Shown here: positions 7,235 through 12,856 of the stretch, piece after piece
Numbering within the stretch: the first letter of the stretch is position 1
How the letters are laid out: each line of letters opens with the position of its first letter
Translations under genes and position numbers: made by a program
NCBI GenBank assembly: GCA_949739085.1
Contig: CATIYU010000308.1
Location: forward strand, 1 to 12,856
Direction: 5' to 3'
Length of the DNA: 12,856 nucleotides
From: an uncultured Eubacteriales bacterium
GTDB lineage: Bacteria > Bacillota_A > Clostridia > Oscillospirales > Oscillospiraceae
The notes under the pieces: model-generated
The model's database searches: none
What the model was told of the DNA's origin: nothing
What the model saw: only the letters and a program-made list of their open reading frames with translations

Positions 7235-8541
7235 TCATTGCTTTTCCCGTCCTCAGGGCCGGAGAGAAGTTCCCCCAGCAGCACTCCGTTTTCCACGCCA
7301 ACCACCCTGGTGGACGCCACCCGGTTGTGGAGGTTTTCTCCCCGGACGGCCGTCTCCATGTAGTTGGGGGCGTGCCCCCGGAACCGGCCCTGGGGATCCC
7401 TCTGCTCGTAGAGGACGCCGTAGACCTCCCCCACGCAGCCTTGCAGGTAGGACGCACGCAGCTCCTCCGCCAGGACGGCGGCCCGGGCGGCCCGGTCCTC
7501 CTTCACCGGACCCGGCACCTGCTCCAGCGCCGCCGCCGGGGTGCCGGAGCGGATGGAGTAGGGGAAGATATGCATTCCGGCAAAGGCGCAGCCCCGGACA
7601 AAGTCCAAGGTAGCGGCAAATTCCGCCTCCGTCTCCCCGGGAAAGCCCACAATCAGGTCCGTGGTGAGGGCGGGCCGGTGGAAATGCCGGTTCAGCAGGT
7701 CCACGCTCTCCCGGTACCGCCTGGTATCGTACTTCCGGTTCATCCGCCGTAGGGTGGCGTCGCAGCCGGACTGCAAGGAGAGGTGGAAGTGGGGGCAGAG
7801 GTTGGGCAGGACCGCCGCCCGGCGGCAGAAGTCCTCTGTGACGGTTCTGGGCTCCAGGGAGCCCAACCGGACCCGCAGTCCCTCCCGGCAGACCGCCTCC
7901 ACCAAGTCAATGAGGCTGGCGCCGCTCCCCAGGTCCGTGCCCCAGGAGGATATCTCGATGCCCGTCACCACCACTTCCCGGTAGCCCTCCTCCCGCAGGC
8001 GGCGGACCTCCGCCGCGGCGGCGGAGAGGGGCAGGGAGCGGACCGGACCCCGGGCGTAGGGGATGACGCAGTAGGCGCAGAAGTTGGCGCAGCCGTCCTC
8101 CACCTTCAGCATGGCCCGGGTGCGCCCGGCCAGCCCCCCGGCGGGGAGGGGCTCAAAGGTCCGGCGGCGAAGGGCCTCGTCCAGGGCCTCCATCGGCTCC
8201 CTCTCCCGGACGGCGCTCTCCAGCAGGTCCAGAAATTTCATCCGGTCCCCGGTGCCGGAGAGGAGGTCCACATCCAGCTGCCGCACCTCCTCCGGCTTGG
8301 TCTGGGCGTAGCAGCCGCAGACAGCCACCACCGCGCCTGGCGCCCGCTTCCGCGCCCGCCGGATCGCCTGCCGGGATTTCTTGTCCCCTACCGCCGTGAC
8401 GGTGCAGGTGTTGATGATATAGGCGTCCGCCGGGCCCTCGAAGGGGACCAGGGCATGGCCCCGGGCAGCGAGTTCCCGTTCCATGGCCGCCGTCTCATAC
8501 TGGTTCACCTTGCAGCCCAAGGTGTAGATTGCGATATCCAT
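7231..8541 (-). CDS. mtaB: tRNA (t6A37) methylthiotransferase, MtaB-like radical SAM enzyme
   Basis: Adds a methylthio group at C2 of N6-threonylcarbamoyladenosine 37 in ANN-reading tRNAs (ms2t6A). The 436 residues show the three family parts. The N-terminal UPF0004 domain has cluster cysteines C10 (LGCKVNQYE), C46 (NTCTVT) and C77 (GCYAQ). The radical SAM domain has CANFCAYC (C151, C155, C158). A C-terminal TRAM-like RNA-binding segment lies at about 370-430. LGCKVNQYE and NTCTVT are typical of the MtaB branch; MiaB or RimO are less likely, though exact subclass needs a tree. GGAG lies 7 bases upstream of ATG 8541. The gene starts 5 bases after the histidine-phosphatase gene, so they form an operon, and its stop is embedded in the promoter of fprA. 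The enzyme needs two 4Fe-4S clusters, and a cysteine desulfurase lies about 0.8 kb from its start. Confidence 0.93.
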   Translation of the reverse strand: MDIAIYTLGCKVNQYETAAMERELAARGHALVPFEGPADAYIINTCTVTAVGDKKSRQAIRRARKRAPGAVVAVCGCYAQTKPEEVRQLDVDLLSGTGDRMKFLDLLESAVREREPMEALDEALRRRTFEPLPAGGLAGRTRAMLKVEDGCANFCAYCVIPYARGPVRSLPLSAAAAEVRRLREEGYREVVVTGIEISSWGTDLGSGASLIDLVEAVCREGLRVRLGSLEPRTVTEDFCRRAAVLPNLCPHFHLSLQSGCDATLRRMNRKYDTRRYRESVDLLNRHFHRPALTTDLIVGFPGETEAEFAATLDFVRGCAFAGMHIFPYSIRSGTPAAALEQVPGPVKEDRAARAAVLAEELRASYLQGCVGEVYGVLYEQRDPQGRFRGHAPNYMETAVRGENLHNRVASTRVVGVENGVLLGELLSGPEDGKSND

Positions 8542-8546
8542 TTCTG

Positions 8547-9080
8547 TTACTCCGCGCCTTCATAGCTGTATTCCACGATCTGCCCGTTGGATGGGTGGGG
8601 AACTCCCAGCGCGTACTCCATCACAGTCCCGTGGCAGCACACAATGACGCGGCGGTACCCCCTGTACTGGTCCAGCACGCCGAAAACCCGCTCCCGCATC
8701 CGCGCCGCAGACTCCCACTCCCTTCCCTCCGGAGGGACGCCCCGGCTGTCCGTCAGCTCCTGGTAGCGCCGGTTGGCCTCCTCCTGGGGCAGGAACTGGT
8801 AGCCTACCCCGTCCGCCAGCCACTCGTGGAGGTCTGTCTCTACCCGGATCTCCAGCCCCAGCGCCCTGGAGAGGATCGCAGCCGAGTGGAGCGTCCTCCC
8901 GAAGGGGGAGGTAATAATAAGCTCCGCGTCCTTCAGCCGCCAGTCCCGGGCAGCGGCCTCCATCTGCTTCTTCCCCAGGGGGGAGAGGGTCAGCATGTTG
9001 CAGCCCTGGCCCTGATAAATTTTCGTGTTGGCTTCCAGGAAATCCGCCTGGCCGTGGCGGATAAAATAAAATACAGGCAT
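8547..9080 (-). CDS. Histidine phosphatase family protein (phosphoglycerate-mutase-like)
   Basis: A 177-residue soluble protein of the branch 1 histidine phosphatase superfamily. The catalytic motif FIRHG puts the phospho-accepting His at 9, with R8 and G10. R62 (SPFGRT), E86 (LHEW) and the second His H150 (CCHGTVM) complete the expected pocket. It is shorter than cofactor-dependent phosphoglycerate mutase (about 230-250 residues), so a phosphatase such as a CobC- or PhoE-like enzyme is likelier than a glycolytic mutase. The substrate cannot be deduced, and no cobalamin genes are nearby. ATG 9080 has AGGGG about 7 bases upstream. It is the first gene of the operon with mtaB (5-base gap) and diverges from the cysteine desulfurase gene. 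Confidence 0.87.
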   Translation of the reverse strand: MPVFYFIRHGQADFLEANTKIYQGQGCNMLTLSPLGKKQMEAAARDWRLKDAELIITSPFGRTLHSAAILSRALGLEIRVETDLHEWLADGVGYQFLPQEEANRRYQELTDSRGVPPEGREWESAARMRERVFGVLDQYRGYRRVIVCCHGTVMEYALGVPHPSNGQIVEYSYEGAE

Positions 9081-9107
9081 GTTTATCCCCTTGCGCTTTC
9101 CTATGAA

Positions 9108-9121
9108 TTATGATATCATAA
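9108..9121. promoter_or_regulatory. 14-base perfect palindrome in a divergent control region
   Basis: TTATGATATCATAA is a perfect palindrome 28 bases upstream of the histidine-phosphatase ATG. On the minus strand it also contains a -10-like TATGAT, but no convincing -35 precedes it. It could be an operator for the leftward operon, or part of its promoter. Confidence 0.35.
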
Positions 9122-9251
9122 AAAATTAGTTTGCTGTTTATAGGCCGGTCCAGACGCCCTTGTCCGGAATCCTCGCGCCCTCAGCGCGGAAACTCCAGAG
9201 CACCCATAAGGCCGGTTTCCTCCCCCTGTTTTTTATATCCTTACTTCTCAT

Positions 9252-9257
9252 TATAAT
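9252..9257 (+). promoter_or_regulatory. Likely -10 element of the cysteine desulfurase promoter
   Basis: TATAAT (9252-9257) lies 55 bases before ATG 9307. The matching -35 position (about 9229-9234) is only a T run, so the promoter is incomplete or activator-dependent. Its location supports the downstream start and argues against coding sequence before it. Confidence 0.45.
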
Positions 9258-9306
9258 ATACATTTTCCCCCCTGACAAGCAGGAGTTTTTCATAAGGAGA
9301 GCGCCT

Positions 9307-10434
9307 ATGCACTACTTAGACCACGCCGCCACCACGCCGGTTCCCCGGGAGGTGGCAGAAACTATGGTCCAGGTCCTTACCGGGAATTACGGCAACCCCT
9401 CCGCCCAGTATCCCCTGGGGCGGGAGGCCCGGGCCCTGGTGGACCGGTGCCGCCGGACCGTTGCCGGAGCTCTGGGATGCCGGCCGGAGCAGTTTATCTT
9501 CACCTCCTGCGGCACGGAGGGGGACAACTGGGCCATCCGCGCCGCCCTCCACCAGAACCGGCGGGTGGGACGGCACATCGTCACCACCGCCGTGGAGCAC
9601 AGCGCGGTGCTGCAATGCCTGAAGCGGCTGGAGCAGGATGGGTACAGCGTCACCTATGTGAAGCCGGACAGCGCGGGCCGGATCTCCGCTGGACAGATTG
9701 CCGCCGCCCTGCGGGAGGACACCGCCCTTGTCAGCGTGATGCTGGTGAACAACGAGACCGGCGCGCGCTTCCCAGTGGAGGAGACCGCCGCCCTGCTGCG
9801 GGACCGGCCCGCCCTGCTGCACACAGACGCGGTTCAGGGTTTTTTGAAGGTCCCTTTTACCGTGGGAGAGCTGGGAGCGGACTATGTAACCATCTCCGCC
9901 CACAAAACTGGCGGGCCCAAGGGTATTGGCGGGCAGTATGTGGGCGGCCGGGCGAAAAATCCGCTGCCCCTGCTGTACGGCGGCGGACAGGAGGCGGGCC
10001 TGCGGCCCGGCACCGAGGCCACCGCCCAGATGGCCGGGTTCGCCAGGGCGGTGGAACTGCGGCTGGAACGGCGTGAGGAGATTGCCCGGCATCTGGCGGC
10101 GCTGCGGGCCTACGCCGTGGAGCGGCTCTCGGCAATTGAGGGGCTGGTTTTTGTGGGAAAGGGGGACGCGCCCCATATTCTCTCCCTCTCCCTGCCGGGC
10201 TACCCCAGTCAGAACATTGTAAACGAGCTGGGAGAGCAGGGCGTCTGCATCTCCGCCGGGTCGGCTTGCCACCGGGGAAAGTCCAGCCACGTGCTGGCCG
10301 CCATGGGACTGGACAAGCGGACCGCCGCCGGAACCGTGCGGGTGAGCTTCGGCCCGGAGACCATCCGGGAGGATATTGACGCCCTGGCGGCGGCCCTGGC
10401 GGAGCACAGGCGGAAACGCTTTCCCATGCTGTAG
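9307..10434 (+). CDS. Cysteine desulfurase (NifS/IscS-like, class V aminotransferase fold)
   Basis: A PLP enzyme that removes sulfur from L-cysteine as an enzyme persulfide plus alanine, supplying Fe-S cluster, thio-tRNA or cofactor synthesis. The 375 residues show YLDHAATTP (3-11), the cofactor-stacking H98 in VEHSAV, NNETG (148-152), D174 and Q177 in HTDAVQG, PLP lysine K200 in SAHKTGGPKG, and catalytic C321 in SAGSACHRG. This is the class I (NifS/IscS) loop rather than the SufS type. ATG 9307 is chosen because AAGGAG sits 7 bases upstream; an in-frame extension back to 9160 would add an unrelated hydrophobic tail. No IscU, SufU, IscR or tRNA thiolase gene is adjacent, so the sulfur acceptor is unknown. 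A MATE transporter gene follows 60 bases later in the same direction. Confidence 0.93.
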   Translation: MHYLDHAATTPVPREVAETMVQVLTGNYGNPSAQYPLGREARALVDRCRRTVAGALGCRPEQFIFTSCGTEGDNWAIRAALHQNRRVGRHIVTTAVEHSAVLQCLKRLEQDGYSVTYVKPDSAGRISAGQIAAALREDTALVSVMLVNNETGARFPVEETAALLRDRPALLHTDAVQGFLKVPFTVGELGADYVTISAHKTGGPKGIGGQYVGGRAKNPLPLLYGGGQEAGLRPGTEATAQMAGFARAVELRLERREEIARHLAALRAYAVERLSAIEGLVFVGKGDAPHILSLSLPGYPSQNIVNELGEQGVCISAGSACHRGKSSHVLAAMGLDKRTAAGTVRVSFGPETIREDIDALAAALAEHRRKRFPML

Positions 10435-10494
10435 CGGCGTTCCCCTTTTCCCCATTCACAGAGAAGAGACCAACTATCACAAAGGAGGCACACC

Positions 10495-11880
10495 ATGTTT
10501 GGCGCACTACGCCGGGAACCCGGCTTCTACAAAAGGCTCTGGGCGCTGGCCCTGCCGATCATCCTGCAAAACCTTATCACCACGTCCCTGGGGTTCGCGG
10601 ACACCTTCATGGTTGGCCTGCTGGGGAATGCGGAGATGGCGGCGGTCACCGCCGCAAACGTGCCGGTTTTCATTATCCAGCTGGCTATTTTCGGCTTCCA
10701 GAGCGGCATGGCCGTGCTGGTGAGCCAGTACTGGGGCCGGGGGGACACGGACAACATCAACCGCTGCCTGGGGGTTGCGCTGTACGCCGTCACCGGCTTT
10801 TCCACCCTGCTGGCGCTGGCCACCTTCTTCTTCCCAGCTCAGGTGCTGGGGCTCATTACGCCCAACGAGGACCTCATCCGGCTGGGCACCTCCTACATTC
10901 AAATTGTGGGGTTTTCCTATATTTTTAACGGCATCAGCAGTATCTACTCCGGCATCCAGCGCAGTACGGAACATCCTTCCTTCGGCATGGCGCTGTTTGC
11001 CGTATCCATGTGCGTGAACACCTTCCTGAACTATGTCCTCATCTTTGGCAAGTTCGGCGCCCCCGCCATGGGCGTCACCGGCGCGGCGGTGGCTACCCTC
11101 GCCTCCCGGGTAGTGGAATTCGTGGTGGCGGCGGTATACGCTTTCACCTGCAAGCGGCTCCCCCTGCGGCCCGGGTGTGTGCTGCGGCCGGGGAAACGGA
11201 TTCTCGGGCGGTTTCTCAAGTACTCCACCCCTGTGGTCTGCAACGAGACCCTCTGGAGCACCGGCACCTCCCTGCTGACGGTCATCATGGGCCACATGTC
11301 CAACAGCCAGGACATGCTGGCAGCCTACGCCCTGGTGGGCAATATTGACAAGCTCTCCACCGTGGTCTGCTTCGGCCTTGCGGCCTCAGCGGCGGTGGTG
11401 GTGGGCAAGGAGATCGGCGAGGGGCGGGACCGGGAGCGCATCTACTCCGTCAGCTGGACGCTGCTGCTAGCGTCGCTGCTGGTAGGCTGCGTGGTGATGG
11501 CGCTGCTACTGATTTTGCTGCCCGTCTTTTTCCGGCCCGTGCTGTTCCCGCTGTTCAAGTTGAGCGAGGGCGCGGCCTACGCCGCCACCTGCATGAACCT
11601 GCTGTACGCTCTGGCCATGCCCTCCCGGGCCTTCGACGTGACCAACATCACCGGCGTGCTCCGTGCCGGCGGCGACGGCCGGACGGCGGCCGTCATCGAC
11701 GTGGCCCCCCTGTGGCTGGTAACCATCCCGCTGATGGCCCTAGCGGCGCTGGTGTTCAGGGCCCCGGTGCTGATGGTGTGCCTATGTATGCAGACGGAAA
11801 CCCTCTGTAAATTCCCCCTGGGATTCATCCGCTTCCGGAGCAAGAAGTGGATCAACGACATCACCCGGGAGGGAGAATAA
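10495..11880 (+). CDS. MATE family efflux transporter
   Basis: A 461-residue inner-membrane protein with about twelve hydrophobic helices arranged as two related halves. The first half starts with the family-typical LALPIILQNLI...DTFMVG (about 17-42). SGIQRSTEHP followed by NTFLNYVLIFG and GVTGAAVATLASR (about 160-205) is the well-known MATE segment. The second half shows NITGVLRAGGDG (about 383-394). Members expel cationic drugs or metabolites using a Na+ or H+ gradient; the substrate here is not readable. AAGGAGG lies 7 bases upstream of ATG 10495. It sits 60 bases after the cysteine desulfurase gene with no terminator between, so the two are probably co-transcribed, though a functional link is unclear. 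The gene ends at a strong bidirectional terminator shared with pyrI. Confidence 0.93.
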   Translation: MFGALRREPGFYKRLWALALPIILQNLITTSLGFADTFMVGLLGNAEMAAVTAANVPVFIIQLAIFGFQSGMAVLVSQYWGRGDTDNINRCLGVALYAVTGFSTLLALATFFFPAQVLGLITPNEDLIRLGTSYIQIVGFSYIFNGISSIYSGIQRSTEHPSFGMALFAVSMCVNTFLNYVLIFGKFGAPAMGVTGAAVATLASRVVEFVVAAVYAFTCKRLPLRPGCVLRPGKRILGRFLKYSTPVVCNETLWSTGTSLLTVIMGHMSNSQDMLAAYALVGNIDKLSTVVCFGLAASAAVVVGKEIGEGRDRERIYSVSWTLLLASLLVGCVVMALLLILLPVFFRPVLFPLFKLSEGAAYAATCMNLLYALAMPSRAFDVTNITGVLRAGGDGRTAAVIDVAPLWLVTIPLMALAALVFRAPVLMVCLCMQTETLCKFPLGFIRFRSKKWINDITREGE

Positions 11881-11926
11881 AAAAGCTGCCCCCGCCCCTC
11901 TCTAGCAGGGCGGGGACAGCTTTTTT
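11881..11926. terminator. Bidirectional intrinsic terminator between the MATE gene and pyrI
   Basis: AGCTG (11884-11888) pairs with CAGCT (11917-11921) and CCCCGCCC (11890-11897) with GGGCGGGG (11908-11915), with one C-A mismatch and a 10-base loop. T runs flank it on both strands. The TAA of the MATE gene touches the left A run and the stop of pyrI overlaps the right T run, so the 44-base gap is entirely terminator. Confidence 0.93.
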
Positions 11927-12344
11927 ACTTGCCAGCCTGGGTCTCGCAGTAGCGGCAGCGGTATACCCGGTTGGCCCGGTCCGTCAGCTTGAACACCTGA
12001 GGCAGCTCCTGCTCCACGGAGGTGATGCACCGGGGGTTTTTGCACCGGATGACCCCCGTGATGGTCTCGGGCAGCTTGAGGAGACGCTTCTCCACCCGCT
12101 CCCCGTCTTTGATGATATTTACGGTGATGTTGGGGCCCACGTAGCCGATAATATCCCAGTCCAGGTCCAGATCCCGGTCAATTTTGATGATGTCCTTGCG
12201 GCCCAGCTTGCCGCTGACCACGTTTTTGAGGATCGCTACCGAGCAGTCCAGCTTGCCCAGGCCCAAAATCTGATAGAGCTCCATGGCCTTCCCGGCGGCG
12301 ATGTGGTCGATCACAATGCCGTTTTTAATCGCGTCAATAACCAT
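11925..12344 (-). CDS. pyrI: Aspartate carbamoyltransferase regulatory subunit
   Basis: Binds nucleotides (CTP/UTP inhibition, ATP activation in E. coli) and joins catalytic trimers into the allosteric holoenzyme of pyrimidine synthesis. The 139 residues include an N-terminal allosteric domain and a C-terminal zinc domain with four cysteines C101, C106, C130 and C133 (CKNPRC...CRYC). Nucleotide-site residues known from E. coli appear conserved: D13 and H14 in VIDHI, and K50 and K54 in GRKDIIKI. A lysine near 86 (VEKR) may match E. coli K94. It is about 14 residues shorter than the E. coli protein (153), mainly at the N-terminus. GGAGG about 8 bases upstream supports ATG 12344. The gene lies 15 bases after pyrB in one operon and ends in the terminator shared with the MATE gene. 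Confidence 0.96.
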   Translation of the reverse strand: MVIDAIKNGIVIDHIAAGKAMELYQILGLGKLDCSVAILKNVVSGKLGRKDIIKIDRDLDLDWDIIGYVGPNITVNIIKDGERVEKRLLKLPETITGVIRCKNPRCITSVEQELPQVFKLTDRANRVYRCRYCETQAGK

Positions 12345-12359
12345 CGTCTTTTCCTCCCT

Positions 12360-12856
12360 TTACGCAATGTCCAGCAGCTTCATGATGAGGGCCATGCGGA
12401 TAAACCGGCCGTAGCGGACCTGCCGGAAGTAGGCGGCCCGGGGGTCGTTGTCCACGGCCACAGAGATCTCGTTGACGCGGGGCAGGGGGTGGAGGATGCT
12501 CAGGTCCTTCTTGGCGTTCACCAGCTTCTCTGGGGTGAGAATATAGCTGTCCTTCAGGCGCAGGTAGTCCTCCTCATTGAAGAACCGCTCCCGCTGGACC
12601 CGGGTCATATAGAGAATGTCCAGCTCCGGCATGACAGACTCCAGGTCCGTGGTCTGGACATACTCAATGTTGTTCCGGGCCAGGACCTCCTTCTTCACGT
12701 AGCTGGGCAGCTTCAGCTCCTCCGGGGACACCAGGACGATCCGGGTCCCCTCATAGCGGCTCATGGCGCTGATGAGGGAGTGAACTGTGCGGCCAAATTT
12801 CAAATCCCCGCAGAAGCCCACGGTAAGATTTTCAAACCGGCCCTTCTCATGGTGGA
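12360..12856 (-). CDS. pyrB: Aspartate carbamoyltransferase catalytic subunit (partial, C-terminal half)
   Basis: Makes carbamoyl aspartate from carbamoyl phosphate and aspartate, the committed step of pyrimidine synthesis. Roughly 165 C-terminal residues are visible and the reading frame stays open to the right edge (...[19 protein letters not shown]), so the gene starts outside the window. The aspartate-binding domain shows [15 protein letters not shown], the [12 protein letters not shown] segment and the HPLPRVNEI loop, all close to the E. coli pattern ([33 protein letters not shown]). The carbamoyl-phosphate-binding N-terminal domain is out of view. A GTG at 12819-12821 lies inside the conserved TVGFCGD stretch and is not the start. 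pyrI follows 15 bases downstream. Confidence 0.97.
   Translation of the reverse strand, partial: HHEKGRFENLTVGFCGDLKFGRTVHSLISAMSRYEGTRIVLVSPEELKLPSYVKKEVLARNNIEYVQTTDLESVMPELDILYMTRVQRERFFNEEDYLRLKDSYILTPEKLVNAKKDLSILHPLPRVNEISVAVDNDPRAAYFRQVRYGRFIRMALIMKLLDIA

Noticed and set aside
9160..9306. In-frame upstream extension of the cysteine desulfurase with a hydrophobic segment, possibly a membrane anchor
   Set aside because: ATG 9307 has a good ribosome site and begins the conserved YLDHAATT motif. A TATAAT at 9252 lies within the extension.
12360..12821. pyrB starting at the GTG at 12819-12821
   Set aside because: The frame continues upstream to the window edge with conserved residues. The GTG encodes Val within the TVGFCGD segment.

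Overview
The window reads as ordinary chromosomal sequence from a GC-rich anaerobic Bacillota, most like the Oscillospiraceae/Flavonifractor-type gut Clostridia. This is inferred from strong AGGAGG-type ribosome sites, sigma-A promoters, the clostridial-style pyrB-pyrI pair, an A-type flavodiiron protein and the short bacterial-type glucose-6-phosphate isomerase. Coding density is high, the longest gene-free stretch is under 300 bases, and I see no tRNA, rRNA, CRISPR array, insertion sequence or phage gene.

Layout. At the left edge, on the minus strand, is the N-terminal half of the membrane domain of an ABC exporter gene that runs off the window. It diverges from a two-gene ABC exporter operon (796-4462, plus strand) across a 276-base control region with a good promoter in each direction and AT-rich repeats between them. 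The two exporter subunits look like a heterodimer with one degenerate and one catalytic ATP site. A bidirectional terminator separates them from a run of minus-strand genes. In transcription order these are a histidine-phosphatase-family protein, an MtaB-like tRNA methylthiotransferase, a flavodiiron protein with its own perfect consensus promoter, and glucose-6-phosphate isomerase.

From about 9.1 kb the plus strand carries a NifS/IscS-like cysteine desulfurase and a MATE-family efflux protein. The MATE gene converges on pyrI and pyrB (aspartate carbamoyltransferase regulatory subunit and the C-terminal half of the catalytic subunit), sharing one bidirectional terminator with them.

How the parts relate. 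The window holds several independent housekeeping and stress functions: drug or lipid export (two ABC systems and a MATE pump), upper glycolysis (Pgi), oxygen/NO scavenging (FprA), tRNA ms2t6A modification (MtaB), sulfur mobilisation (cysteine desulfurase) and feedback-regulated pyrimidine synthesis (PyrBI). I did not find convincing evidence of an undescribed multi-gene system. The points most worth a second look are the control region between the divergent ABC genes, the asymmetric exporter pair with an extra N-terminal helix, the consensus promoter embedded in the mtaB stop codon, and the cysteine desulfurase lying beside a sulfur-inserting enzyme.
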